A DNA stretch of 53,618 bases from Syntrophales bacterium (GTDB lineage: Bacteria; Desulfobacterota; Syntrophia; Syntrophales; UBA5619): contig JALNYO010000022.1 in NCBI GenBank assembly GCA_023229765.1, positions 1 through 53,618 on the forward strand, read 5' to 3'. Of the stretch, positions 32,856-42,011 are shown one piece after another (the stretch's first letter is position 1; each line of letters opens with the position of its first letter). Under the pieces are notes generated by a model. The model ran no database searches, had not been told where the DNA came from, and saw nothing but the letters and a program-made list of their open reading frames with translations. Made by a program: the position numbers and the translations under genes.

Positions 32856-35357
32856 TTGAAAGAAAAAAATCCAGTTAATTCGTTAATTATCGTTGAGTCC
32901 CCAACCAAGGTGAAAACCATCGGCAAATATCTCGGCAAGGGGTTTGAAATAAGGGCCTCCGTCGGCCATATCAAGGACCTTCCCAAAAACAAGCTCGGGA
33001 TCGATACTGAAAATGGATTCGAGCCGACCTACACGGTTATGGAAACCAAAAAAAAGGTGGTGGCGGAGCTCAAGAGGGCCGCGGCGCATGCGGATCGCAT
33101 TCTGCTTGCCCCCGACCCGGATCGCGAGGGAGAGGCAATCGCCTGGCACGTCGCCGAGGAAATCGGCAGCAAGAAGATTGTCCAGCGCGTGCTTTTCAAC
33201 GACCTGACAAAGGAGACGATACTCCACGCCATAGCGCACCCTCGCGAACTGAATTTCGATTTGTACGAGGCTCAGCAAACCCGGCGCATCCTCGATCGGC
33301 TGGTCGGCTATCAGATAAGCCCGATTCTGTGGGAAAAGGTGAGGCGGGGCTTGAGCGCCGGCCGGGTGCAGTCCGTTGCCGTCCGGATTATCTGCGACCG
33401 GGAAGAAGAAATAAAAAGGTTTAAGCCGGAGGAATTCTGGAATCTTACCGCTGTTCTCGAAGGGGAAAATCCGCCCCCGTTTGAGGCGAAGCTGCTGAAG
33501 GTGGATGGAAAAAAGGCCAAGGTTCCGGATGGGGCAACTTCCGCAAAAATCGCCGCCACCGTAAAAGCGGCGGCTTTTATTGTTGCCGCTGTCGAAAAAA
33601 AGGAGGTCAAGCGGCAGGCGCCGGCCCCTTTTACGACGAGCAAACTGCAACAGGAGGCCGCCCGCTGGCTGCATTTTACCGCCAAAAAGACGATGTCAAC
33701 CGCCCAGAAACTCTACGAGGGGATCGAACTGGGCCGGGATGGTCAGGTTGGACTTATCACCTATATGAGAACCGATTCCGTCCGCGTCGCCGCCGAGGCA
33801 GTCAGTGAAGCGCGGGATTACATAAAATCCGTTTATGGCGACCCTTTCCTGCCGGCAAAGGCCAAGGCCTTCAAGGTCAAGGATGCGGCGCAGGATGCCC
33901 ACGAGGCAATCCGGCCGACGGCGGTTTCCCGCTCGCCAAAAGAGATCAAGGAATTCCTCAGCCCCGATCAGTTCAAATTGTACCAGCTCATCTGGAACCG
34001 CTTCGTCGCCTCCCAGATGAACCCCGCCCTGCTCGACCAGACTACGGTTGACATTGATGCCGCGAATTGCCTCTTCAGGGCGCAGGGGGCGATCATGAAA
34101 TTCCCCGGCTTTACGCTCCTTTACACGGAAGGCAAGGATGACAATGGGGAGGATAAGGAATTCGGGAAGCTGCTGTCGGAGGTTCGCAAAGGGGAAACGC
34201 TCAAACTGCTTTCCCTTAACGAGGAGCAGAAATTCACCCAGCCGCCGCCCCGTTTTTCGGAGGCGACGCTTGTCCGGGAACTTGAGGAAAAGGGCATCGG
34301 CCGCCCCAGCACCTACGCGGCCATCATCAGCACAATCCAGGACAGGGAATACGTCACGCTGGAAAAGAGCAAGTTCTTTCCCACTGATCTGGGTGTGCTC
34401 GTTACGGAACTGCTCGTGAAGAACTTTCCCCGGATTCTCGACGTTGCTTTTACCGCGTCGTTGGAAACGCAGCTTGACCAGATCGCGGAGGGTCAGACCA
34501 AGCGTCTGGAGATGCTGAACAGTTTTTATGCCACTTTTTCGGACGAGCTGAAAAAGGCCAGTGCCGGGATGCGCAATGTAAAGCGGGAGGAAATCCCGAC
34601 CGATATCGTCTGCGAAAAATGCGGGAGCCCGATGGTGATAAAGTGGGGGAAAAACGGCAAATTCCTTGCCTGTTCCAATTACCCGACCTGCAAGAACACG
34701 ACGAATTTCACCCAGGATGCCAGCGGGAAGATTATCCCGGAGACAATAGTTGCCACAGAGATTCAGGCAGGTATAAGCTGTGAAAAATGCGGGAGTCCGA
34801 TGGTTGTAAAGATGGGAAGAAACGGCAGATTCCTCGCCTGTTCCAACTATCCGACCTGCAAGAACACGGCAAATTTCACTGAAGACGCCGACGGGAAGAT
34901 CATTCCGGAAAAAGCTCCCACGACGGACGAGACCTGCCCGCTATGCGGCAAGCCGCTGGTTGCAAAGAAGGGACGTTATGGTACGTTCTTTGGCTGCTCG
35001 GGATATCCTGAGTGCAGATTTATCCTTAAAACCACTTCCCGGGCAATACCGGGAGGGGAGACAGAGGCGGGGCAGGAAACAGCGCAGGTTTGCGAAAAAT
35101 GCGGCAAGCCGATGGTTGTAAAGAAGGGGCGTTTTGGGACATTTCTGGGGTGTTCCGGATATCCCGAATGCAAAAATATTGTGCGGACGTCCCAGGGCAC
35201 GGCAAAGGAAAAGGCCCCCCTTGAGATCACTGATGTCCTCTGCGAAAAATGCGGCAAGCCGATGGCTGTACGGAGGGGGCGCTACGGAAAATTCCTTGCC
35301 TGCACCGGCTATCCGGAATGCAAGAACATCCAGAAATACAAGGAACCGGAGGAGTGA
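32856..35357 (+). CDS. topA: DNA topoisomerase I with five C-terminal zinc ribbons
   Basis: An 833-residue type IA topoisomerase. It starts at a TTG with an AAGGAG site eight bases before. The toprim domain has SLIIVESPTK and the DPDREGEAIAWH acidic motif, and the active-site Tyr303 is in ITYMRTDSV. The C-terminus has five CxxC-type zinc ribbons: CEKCGSPM, CEKCGSPM, CPLCGKPL, CEKCGKPM and CEKCGKPM, each followed by CSNYP-, CSGYP- or CTGYP-type cysteines. It relaxes negative supercoils. trmFO follows with a GTGA overlap. Confidence 0.96.
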   Translation: MKEKNPVNSLIIVESPTKVKTIGKYLGKGFEIRASVGHIKDLPKNKLGIDTENGFEPTYTVMETKKKVVAELKRAAAHADRILLAPDPDREGEAIAWHVAEEIGSKKIVQRVLFNDLTKETILHAIAHPRELNFDLYEAQQTRRILDRLVGYQISPILWEKVRRGLSAGRVQSVAVRIICDREEEIKRFKPEEFWNLTAVLEGENPPPFEAKLLKVDGKKAKVPDGATSAKIAATVKAAAFIVAAVEKKEVKRQAPAPFTTSKLQQEAARWLHFTAKKTMSTAQKLYEGIELGRDGQVGLITYMRTDSVRVAAEAVSEARDYIKSVYGDPFLPAKAKAFKVKDAAQDAHEAIRPTAVSRSPKEIKEFLSPDQFKLYQLIWNRFVASQMNPALLDQTTVDIDAANCLFRAQGAIMKFPGFTLLYTEGKDDNGEDKEFGKLLSEVRKGETLKLLSLNEEQKFTQPPPRFSEATLVRELEEKGIGRPSTYAAIISTIQDREYVTLEKSKFFPTDLGVLVTELLVKNFPRILDVAFTASLETQLDQIAEGQTKRLEMLNSFYATFSDELKKASAGMRNVKREEIPTDIVCEKCGSPMVIKWGKNGKFLACSNYPTCKNTTNFTQDASGKIIPETIVATEIQAGISCEKCGSPMVVKMGRNGRFLACSNYPTCKNTANFTEDADGKIIPEKAPTTDETCPLCGKPLVAKKGRYGTFFGCSGYPECRFILKTTSRAIPGGETEAGQETAQVCEKCGKPMVVKKGRFGTFLGCSGYPECKNIVRTSQGTAKEKAPLEITDVLCEKCGKPMAVRRGRYGKFLACTGYPECKNIQKYKEPEE

Positions 35358-36703
35358 GAGGGGAGGGAGCGGCGATTAACGGCGAGCCGGTTACGGTAAT
35401 CGGCGGAGGGCTGGCCGGCTGCGAGGCGGCGTGGCAACTGCTGCGGCGGGGATGCCGGGTGCGCCTTTACGAAATGAAGCCGGAGCGTTTTTCTCCGGCG
35501 CACAGATCGCCGCTTTTGGCCGAACTTGTCTGCAGCAATTCGTTGCGCTCCGATGATCTCCACAATGCCGTAGGCCTCCTGAAGGAAGAGATGCGCCAGA
35601 TGGATTCGCTGATCATTGCCGCTGCCGACGCCACGGCCGTTCCGGCGGGAAAGGCTCTGGCCGTGGACCGAACCGCCTTTTCCCGCTATATTGAGGAAAA
35701 ACTCTCTGAATGTCAAAATCTTGAGATCGTTCGCGGCGAAATAGCGGAAATTCCGCCCGGGGGAATAATCATCATCGCCTCCGGGCCGCTTACCTCCGAT
35801 AACCTTGCCGCGGCGCTGCTTCGGCTGACCAATGCCGGCAGCCTCTCTTTTTATGACGCCATTTCGCCGATTGTCGAAGCGGAATCAATCGACATGACGA
35901 AGGTATTCGCCGCGTCCCGTTACGGTCACGGCACGGCTGACTACCTCAACTGTCCTCTGTCTCGCGCCGAGTACGAGAGGTTCTGGAAGGCGCTGACCGA
36001 AGCCGAAAATGTGCCGCTTCGGGAGTTCGAGGAGAAAAAGTTTTTTGAGGGTTGCCTGCCGATCGAGGTCATTGCGCAACGCGGGATTGAAACCCTTTCC
36101 TACGGCCCGATGAAGCCGGTCGGTCTGCTTGATCCCCACACCGGCCTCCAGCCTTACGCGGCAGTGCAACTGCGCCGCGAAGACAGGGAGGGCATCCTCT
36201 ACAACATCGTCGGGTTTCAGACGAAAATGACCTGGCCGGAACAGCGGCGAGTGCTGCGCATGATCCCCGGTCTGGAAAATGCCGAGTTCGCCCGTTACGG
36301 AAGCATCCATCGCAACACCTTTATTGACTCCCCCCGCCTGCTGTTGCCGACGCTCCAATTGCGCGCCGACCAGCGGATATTCTTTGCCGGCCAGCTCACC
36401 GGAGTCGAGGGATATGTCGAATCGGCGGCGATGGGGCTTGTGGCCGGGGTTAATGTCTCCCGCCTGCTGACAGAAAAGAATTTGCTTCCGCCGCCTCCGG
36501 AAACGGCCCTGGGTGCGCTGCTTGGCCATCTGACAAATCGGGAGAGCAAAATCTTTCAGCCGATGAATGTTACCTTCGGCCTCTTTCCACCCCTGCCGGG
36601 CCGAATCCCCAAGAAAGACCGGGGCGGGCTCTATTCTCAACGGGCCCTCGCCGCGCTTTCCTGCTGGCAGGAAAGCCTTGGGCCGCTTTCCCTGTTGACT
36701 TAA
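35354..36703 (+). CDS. trmFO: Methylenetetrahydrofolate-tRNA methyltransferase TrmFO
   Basis: About 449 residues. The FAD-binding start is VTVIGGGLAGCEAAWQLLRRG. Family blocks follow: ELVCSNSLRSDD with the catalytic-type Cys, GPLTSD, EGCLPIEVIAQRG and GVEGYVESAAMGL. It makes m5U54 in tRNA from methylene-THF. The start is uncertain. A GTG at 35354 overlaps the topA stop (GTGA) and gives normal length, but its ribosome site is too close; frames reaching further upstream lie inside topA. An unusual ATT at 35375 behind GGGGAGGGAG is another option. Confidence 0.9.
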   Translation: MRGEGAAINGEPVTVIGGGLAGCEAAWQLLRRGCRVRLYEMKPERFSPAHRSPLLAELVCSNSLRSDDLHNAVGLLKEEMRQMDSLIIAAADATAVPAGKALAVDRTAFSRYIEEKLSECQNLEIVRGEIAEIPPGGIIIIASGPLTSDNLAAALLRLTNAGSLSFYDAISPIVEAESIDMTKVFAASRYGHGTADYLNCPLSRAEYERFWKALTEAENVPLREFEEKKFFEGCLPIEVIAQRGIETLSYGPMKPVGLLDPHTGLQPYAAVQLRREDREGILYNIVGFQTKMTWPEQRRVLRMIPGLENAEFARYGSIHRNTFIDSPRLLLPTLQLRADQRIFFAGQLTGVEGYVESAAMGLVAGVNVSRLLTEKNLLPPPPETALGALLGHLTNRESKIFQPMNVTFGLFPPLPGRIPKKDRGGLYSQRALAALSCWQESLGPLSLLT

Positions 36704-36767
36704 AAGAGACATTCGGGTAGTAACACAACGCCAGTGCAATCCGTTCATAAACACACATCTTAATTTT

Positions 36768-37514
36768 ATGAGGCACGGTAAGTTTATGCTTCGATCCGCG
36801 ATACTTGTAGCATTTTCGGTTATGGTAACTGCCTTCATGGCCGTATCTGCCACTATTTTACCATTTATTTCCCCCGGAGAAGAGAAGGTCCACCTGATTG
36901 CCAATATCTGGGCAAGGATGCTGCTTAGGCTCTCCGTCATTCGGGTTGAGGTGGAAGGGGTGGAGAACGTCTCTTTGGACAAACCACAGATATTTATGTC
37001 CAACCACCAGAGCGATTTCGACATCCTGATCGTTTTGGCGCATATCCCCGGACAGTTCCGCTGGATTGCCAAAAAAGAGCTTTTCAAAATTCCCATTTTC
37101 GGCAAGGCGATGAGAAATGCCGGCTATATCGAGATCGATCGGCAGCACCACGAAAACGCGATGAAAAGCCTTGACGAGGCGGCAAAAAAGATTCGGGATG
37201 GCAAATCGGTGGTCACCTTTCCCGAGGGGACGAGAAGCCGGAACGGTGAGATAAAGAATTTCAAGCAGGGGATGTTTTACCTCGCCATCCAGTCGGGCGT
37301 GCCCATCGTTCCCATCTCCATCATCGGCGCCAGCGAGATCATGCCGAAGCGGAGTCTCCTGATAAAACCGGGAAGAATTAAAATGATTATCGGCAAGCCT
37401 GTCGATGTGTCTCCATATACGATTGAAACACGGGGGAAACTGATCGACCGGGTTCGCGGCATCATAATCAGAAATTTTGAAAAGGGGGCATTGTCGGCGA
37501 AAACTGATGAATAG
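36768..37514 (+). CDS. plsC: 1-acyl-sn-glycerol-3-phosphate acyltransferase (PlsC)
   Basis: A 248-residue membrane-linked acyltransferase. The catalytic NHQSDFD (HX4D) motif lies near residue 82, and FPEGTRSRNG near residue 145. An N-terminal hydrophobic segment (residues about 7-29) anchors it. It forms phosphatidic acid. ATG codons at 36768 and 36786 both fit; neither has a strong ribosome site. It overlaps the ftsK start by eight bases. Confidence 0.92.
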   Translation: MRHGKFMLRSAILVAFSVMVTAFMAVSATILPFISPGEEKVHLIANIWARMLLRLSVIRVEVEGVENVSLDKPQIFMSNHQSDFDILIVLAHIPGQFRWIAKKELFKIPIFGKAMRNAGYIEIDRQHHENAMKSLDEAAKKIRDGKSVVTFPEGTRSRNGEIKNFKQGMFYLAIQSGVPIVPISIIGASEIMPKRSLLIKPGRIKMIIGKPVDVSPYTIETRGKLIDRVRGIIIRNFEKGALSAKTDE

Positions 37515-39708
37515 TGACTCTCCATTTTCAAAAAGATGGGCGGAAATAGCCGGGTTGGTCTGTATTGCCTGCGCCCTTTTTCTTTTTATAACCCTCCTTT
37601 CCTACTATCCGCTCGACCCCTCGCTCCGCCTTTTTTACGGCCCGGAGGAGATAGCGGTTCGCAATTGGGCAGGAACCGTCGGCGCTTATGCCGCCGATAC
37701 GGCGATCTGGCTGATCGGGTTCGGCATCCTCTGGCTGCCTGTTGCCTTAATGTTTTTCGCCGTCCGCTTCTTTCAAATTCCCCAGTTCAGTATTGGGATT
37801 GATGCTGTATCCGCTGTCATTGGCCTCATCTTCGCCACCTCCGGGATATTGGAAATGACGGCAGGGGACATCTCGTTTTATGGCAATTCCGTGGATACGG
37901 GAGGACTGCTCGGTTCAAAAACATACGAATTGTTTAAGTTATCGCTGCATCCGGCCGGATCGGCAATTCTTTTTTTTCTTGTTTTTATAGTGGCGCTGAT
38001 CGTCCTGTTCGACTTTTCTTTTGTCGCTTTTGTGAAGAAGTCGGTGGCTTCGCTTTTGAATCTGAAAAATGCAGGCGCCTTTTTCTCCCTGCTTAAGGGT
38101 AAACTATGGGGAGATGGGGAAGCGGCGGCAAAACCGGATTCGAAAACAGACCCCCGGATTGCCGAGATCAAGAGCGAAAAGATAAAAGAAAAACTGGCCA
38201 AGGCTGAACAGACGCATCTTGATTTTACCGCTCCCGGCAAATCAAACGGGAAATACAAACTGCCGCCGTTAACCCTTCTCGAACAACTGCAAAAGAAAGA
38301 TACCCGGGTGAAGAAAGAAACCCTGCTGGAAAACTCCCGCTTGCTGGAAAAGAAACTTTTTGACTTCGGGGTTGAGGGAAGGGTGATTGAGGTAAAGCCG
38401 GGGCCGGTTGTGACGATGTACGAGCTGGAGCCGGCGCCGGGCGTCAAGATAAACAAAATAACCAATCTTTCCGATGATCTGGCGTTGGCGCTGCGCGCCC
38501 AGAGCATCAGAATAATTGCTCCCATCCCCGGCAAAGGGGCAATCGGCGTCGAGATTCCCAATCAGGAACGCAACCCCGTCAGCCTGCGGGATGTCCTTGA
38601 CCACCCGGCTTTTCAGGACTCCACCCATAAGCTGCCGATCGCCCTCGGCGAGGATATATTGGGAACGCCGGTTATTGCCGACCTGGTTCGCATGCCCCAT
38701 CTGATGATCGCCGGGACGACCGGTTCCGGAAAAAGCGTCTCGCTGAATGCGATGATCTGCAGCATCCTCTTCAAGGCTTCGCCCGAAGAGGTAAAGTTCA
38801 TCATGATCGACCCCAAGCGTCTGGAAATGTCCGGCTACGAGGGAATTCCCCATCTGCTCCACCCGGTTGTCGTCGATCCGAAAAAGGCCTCGCTGGTCTT
38901 GCGCTGGGCGGTCGAAGAGATGGAGCGCCGCTATCAGGCCATCAGTGAAGTGGGGGCAAAAAGCATCGATACGTACAACCTGATGCAAGCGGCAAAACAG
39001 CCGGCAGCGAAGCCTCCGAACATAGATGCTGAGGGGGCCGAAAAAAAAGATTCCCTTCCCGAACGGCTTCCCTATATCGTTATTATCATTGATGAACTGG
39101 CCGATCTGATGATGGTCGCCCAGCGAAATGTAGAGGAGTCGCTGGCCCGCCTGGCCCAGATGGCGCGGGCCGCGGGCATACACATTATTCTTGCCACCCA
39201 GCGGCCCTCTGTTGACGTGATAACGGGCGTCATCAAGGCCAACTTCCCGACGCGCATCTCCTTCAAGGTATCCTCGAAGGTCGATTCCCGCACCATTCTC
39301 GATCAGCTCGGCGCCGAAAAGCTACTCGGGGCCGGGGACATGCTCTACATCCCTCCGGGAAGCTCCGTGCCGATGAGAATCCACGGCGCCTATGTGTCTG
39401 ATCAGGAGATTGAGCGGATCGTTGATTTCGTAAAGCAGCAGGGGAAGCCGGCTTATGACGAATCTCTCGTCGAATTGAAGTCGGTTGAGGCAGAGGAAAA
39501 GGCGGAGGGAGACTTCGACGAGAAGTACGACGAGGCGGTGGAACTGGTTACGAAGCAGGGACAGGCGTCGATATCGCTGGTGCAGCGTTATCTGAAAATC
39601 GGCTACAACCGCGCTGCCGGCATCATCGAAAAGATGGAGGCGGAAGGGGTTGTCGGACCGGCGGACGGCGCGAAACCGCGTAAGGTTCTCGCGAGGAAGC
39701 TGCCTTGA
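37507..39708 (+). CDS. ftsK: DNA translocase FtsK/SpoIIIE
   Basis: About 733 residues. Four N-terminal membrane helices anchor it at the division site. A linker precedes the motor, with Walker A AGTTGSGKSVSLNAM, Walker B IVIIIDELADLMM and LATQRPSVDVITG. The C-terminal gamma winged helix (EAVELVTKQGQASISLVQRY) reads polar DNA signals. It moves chromosome termini before septation. The in-frame ATG at 37507 is preferred; it overlaps plsC by eight bases, and the earlier ATG at 37477 lies inside plsC. Confidence 0.95.
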   Translation: MNSDSPFSKRWAEIAGLVCIACALFLFITLLSYYPLDPSLRLFYGPEEIAVRNWAGTVGAYAADTAIWLIGFGILWLPVALMFFAVRFFQIPQFSIGIDAVSAVIGLIFATSGILEMTAGDISFYGNSVDTGGLLGSKTYELFKLSLHPAGSAILFFLVFIVALIVLFDFSFVAFVKKSVASLLNLKNAGAFFSLLKGKLWGDGEAAAKPDSKTDPRIAEIKSEKIKEKLAKAEQTHLDFTAPGKSNGKYKLPPLTLLEQLQKKDTRVKKETLLENSRLLEKKLFDFGVEGRVIEVKPGPVVTMYELEPAPGVKINKITNLSDDLALALRAQSIRIIAPIPGKGAIGVEIPNQERNPVSLRDVLDHPAFQDSTHKLPIALGEDILGTPVIADLVRMPHLMIAGTTGSGKSVSLNAMICSILFKASPEEVKFIMIDPKRLEMSGYEGIPHLLHPVVVDPKKASLVLRWAVEEMERRYQAISEVGAKSIDTYNLMQAAKQPAAKPPNIDAEGAEKKDSLPERLPYIVIIIDELADLMMVAQRNVEESLARLAQMARAAGIHIILATQRPSVDVITGVIKANFPTRISFKVSSKVDSRTILDQLGAEKLLGAGDMLYIPPGSSVPMRIHGAYVSDQEIERIVDFVKQQGKPAYDESLVELKSVEAEEKAEGDFDEKYDEAVELVTKQGQASISLVQRYLKIGYNRAAGIIEKMEAEGVVGPADGAKPRKVLARKLP

Positions 39709-41093
39709 GCGAGGGGGCGTCAGGCGTGAGGGGTGAGGGGCCAGGCGTGAAGGGGAAAAAGGTTCAGATAATCAGCCTGGGCTGTCCCAAGAACCAGGTG
39801 GATTCCGAGGTGATGGCATCTCTCCTGGAAAAAGGCGGTTTCCGACTGACGGAACGGCGGGAGGATGCCGCCGTCATCCTGATCAACACCTGCGCCTTTA
39901 TCCTGCCCGCAAAAGAGGAGGCGATCGAGGAAATTCTCTCAGCCGCTCTATGGAAAAAGGGCGCTGCGGGCAGAAGGATTGTCGTTGCCGGCTGTCTGCC
40001 GCAGCGCTACGGAAGCGAGCTTGCGGAGTCGCTGCCCGAGGTTGATCTGTTTCTCGGCATCTCGGATGTTCCCGAGATCGACCGCCGCCTGAAGATGCTT
40101 TTTGCCGGGGAAAAAGGGAAAAACGGATGCGCCGTTATCGGCAAGCCTACCTTTTTAATGAACGCGGCCCATAAACGAATTATTTCCACCCCGGCGGGGA
40201 GCGCCTACCTGAAAATCGCCGAGGGATGTTCAAACAGTTGTTCGTACTGCGTTATTCCGTCCATCCGCGGCAAGGCGCGCAGTCGCGGGATTGACGATAT
40301 CATCCAAGAGGCGGAGGAACTCGCTTCCCAAGGGGTGCGCGAGCTGATCCTGATTGCCCAGGACACCACCGCCTACGGAAGGGATCTGAGGGAAAAGACG
40401 TCCCTGAGCCGGCTGCTCCGCGAGCTTGCCGAAATCGACGGCATTTCCTGGATACGGCTTCTCTACCTTTACCCGGGCCGGATCACGCCAGAGCTTCTGC
40501 GTACTATTGCTGAAGGGAAAAAGATCTGTAAATACATTGACATCCCGATACAACACAGCGACGATTCGATCCTCGCGGCGATGCGGCGCGGGGGCAACAG
40601 CGCCCAGCTCCGCAGTGTTATTGCCCGGGCCCGGGAGATTATCCCCGGCGTTGCGCTACGTACCTCGCTGATCGTCGGGTTTCCCGGCGAAACCCCCCGC
40701 CGTTTTGAAAATTTGCTCTCGTTCGTCCGGGAAATTCGTTTTGACCATCTGGGCGCCTTTCCCTACTGCCGGGAAGAGGGCAGCAAGGCGGCAAGCCTTC
40801 CCGTCCGGATTTCAGAACTTGAGAAACAGCGCCGGCGGGACATCCTGATGGAAGAACAGGCATTTATCTCGCGGGAGATCAACACCCGTCTGATCGGCTC
40901 CGTGCAGGAGGTTCTTGTTGAAGGGAAAAGCGAGCGGGACGACTTCCCGATGACCGGCAGGTGCCGACGTCAGGCCCCCGAGATTGACGGCATTACCTAC
41001 CTCAAGGGAGGCAATGCCAAAATCGGCCAGATCTTCTCCTGCCGGATAACCGCCTCTGACGATTACGACCTTTTTGCCGAAATCATTGCCTGA
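39705..41093 (+). CDS. rimO: Ribosomal protein uS12 methylthiotransferase RimO
   Basis: A 462-residue radical SAM enzyme (or 448 from the later start). The N-terminal UPF0004 domain has three cluster cysteines, in SLGCPKNQ, NTCAF and VAGCLPQ. The radical SAM site is CSNSCSYC. A TRAM domain closes it. It methylthiolates Asp of ribosomal protein uS12. A TTG at 39705 overlaps the ftsK stop as TTGA with GAGGAAG before it. A GTG at 39747 with GAGGGG before it is an alternative, and the stretch between them is G-rich repeat sequence, not family sequence. Confidence 0.93.
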   Translation: MSEGASGVRGEGPGVKGKKVQIISLGCPKNQVDSEVMASLLEKGGFRLTERREDAAVILINTCAFILPAKEEAIEEILSAALWKKGAAGRRIVVAGCLPQRYGSELAESLPEVDLFLGISDVPEIDRRLKMLFAGEKGKNGCAVIGKPTFLMNAAHKRIISTPAGSAYLKIAEGCSNSCSYCVIPSIRGKARSRGIDDIIQEAEELASQGVRELILIAQDTTAYGRDLREKTSLSRLLRELAEIDGISWIRLLYLYPGRITPELLRTIAEGKKICKYIDIPIQHSDDSILAAMRRGGNSAQLRSVIARAREIIPGVALRTSLIVGFPGETPRRFENLLSFVREIRFDHLGAFPYCREEGSKAASLPVRISELEKQRRRDILMEEQAFISREINTRLIGSVQEVLVEGKSERDDFPMTGRCRRQAPEIDGITYLKGGNAKIGQIFSCRITASDDYDLFAEIIA

Positions 41094-41103
41094 TCCGGCC
41101 ACG

Positions 41104-41138
41104 AAAAAAGGCGCGCATCCTATTTTAAGGCGCGCGCC
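41104..41138 (-). terminator. Terminator of the biotin carrier gene
   Basis: GGCGCGC (41110-41116) pairs with GCGCGCC (41132-41138). On the minus strand the stem is followed by six T (the GAAAAAAG at 41103-41110 read in reverse). It ends the gene at 41193-41408 and does not look like a terminator for rimO. Confidence 0.75.
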
Positions 41139-41192
41139 CTGATGATCCATTTCGGGCAACTTCAATAAATTACTGTCGGATAAATGTCTTCT

Positions 41193-41408
41193 CTACTCGA
41201 TGACCATCATGAGCTGGTCCGTATCAACCGAATCATTTGCCTTGACCTTGATTTCCTTGACGGTTCCGCCAACCGGGGCGTAAATCGGATTTTCCATCTT
41301 CATTGCCTCGAGAATGATCAGCTCATCGTCTTCATTCACCTGATCTCCAATATTGACCAGAACCTCGAGGATTTTGCCCGGCATCGGGGCCTTTACTTCT
41401 TCACTCAT
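41193..41408 (-). CDS. Biotin carboxyl carrier protein (free-standing biotinyl domain)
   Basis: A 71-residue single biotinyl domain. The biotin Lys lies in LEAMKMENP, and the framing APMPGKILEVLVNIGD and PVGGTVKEIKV are typical. Such free carriers serve biotin-dependent decarboxylases and acyl-CoA carboxylases. It is not next to a carboxylase; the only carboxyltransferase in the window is 20 kb away at 19688, so pairing with it is a guess. The gene stands alone between rimO and the MITE-like element, with its own terminator. Confidence 0.9.
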   Translation of the reverse strand: MSEEVKAPMPGKILEVLVNIGDQVNEDDELIILEAMKMENPIYAPVGGTVKEIKVKANDSVDTDQLMMVIE

Positions 41409-41573
41409 TGACTTACCTCCATGTTAAAATTATTTTCGAGTTATTACGAATATGTTGCGTCGCATATCCACTGCAAACGAAACTTCTCCAACGCTCTGAA
41501 AATGTTTTCCCGAATACTCGGATTTTTGACTCTTATACGCACTCGGCGCTCAAGTCAAGGCGAAAATCATATA

Positions 41574-41758
41574 GGGGTGTGCGACAAAAATGTGGGTATC
41601 ATATACTTGCAGAAACTTATTCCCCCTTTGGAAAAGGGGGGCAGGGGGGATTCATAATAAAAGCAAGGGGATATTTATTCTCCATCAAATCTCCCCCAAC
41701 CCCTCTTTGCTAAAGAGGGGTGAAAAACTGCTCTACCCATAAATTTGTCGCACACCCC
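41574..41758. mobile_element. MITE-like element with terminal inverted repeats
   Basis: The left arm 41574-41598 (GGGGTGTGCGACAAAAATGT, then GGGTA) and the right arm 41734-41758 are imperfect inverted repeats, matching at about 21 of 25 bases, including GTGTGCGACAAA/TTTGTCGCACAC. The 185-base interior has two palindromes of the CCCCCTTT/AAAGGGGG family, at 41618-41660 and 41688-41726. There is no coding frame. Target duplications were not seen. The size and termini fit a non-autonomous miniature element; a pair of nested repeats is the alternative. Confidence 0.5.
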
Positions 41759-41773
41759 CTGCGCAAAATTACA

Positions 41774-41800
41774 TTGACAAAGACGCCAAGAGGTTATAAA
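41774..41800 (+). promoter_or_regulatory. Candidate promoter of citramalate synthase leader
   Basis: TTGACA (41774-41779) and TATAAA (41795-41800) are 15 bases apart, shorter than ideal. It would start a leader of about 240 bases before the synthase. Confidence 0.45.
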
Positions 41801-41875
41801 CACACCCCCACTATGAATAATCTATTCACCATTCAGACAACTGTACCGGCGGTCGACGCCGTGGTTACGGGGAAA

Positions 41876-41920
41876 ATGGCCGCCCTTCTCCGGGAAGGCA
41901 TAATTAGGCCCCCCACATAG
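41876..41920 (+). CDS. Possible leader peptide of citramalate synthase (MAALLREGIIRPPT)
   Basis: A 14-codon frame from ATG at 41876, behind ACGGGGAAA, ends at TAG 41918-41920. It has tandem Leu-Leu and Ile-Ile codons, and its stop lies inside a stem (41906-41913 with 41920-41927). A longer in-frame start at 41813 would make 35 residues. Leu/Ile richness suits a gene of the isoleucine pathway, but the signal is weaker than in the trp leader. Confidence 0.35.
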   Translation: MAALLREGIIRPPT

Positions 41921-41973
41921 GGGGTCTGACGGCGATGTAGTGTTATAGCAAGAACAAATTGAAACTTAATGCG

Positions 41974-42011
41974 ATCCGTTATCAGGCCTCGGGCTGGTAA
42001 CGGATTTTTTT
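41974..42011 (+). terminator. Terminator/attenuator ahead of citramalate synthase
   Basis: ATCCGTTATCAG (41974-41985) pairs with CTGGTAACGGAT (41994-42005), one G-U, eight-base loop, and is followed by seven T. It lies about 37 bases upstream of the synthase ATG and downstream of the promoter, so it probably acts as an attenuator. Confidence 0.8.

Noticed and set aside
35885..37105. A 406-codon minus-strand frame across trmFO and plsC
   Set aside because: It lies opposite two well-supported genes, with His/Arg/Gln-rich sequence typical of an antisense frame.
41774..42011. A T-box riboswitch ahead of citramalate synthase
   Set aside because: The conserved AGGGUGGNACCGCG segment expected upstream of the terminator is not present.
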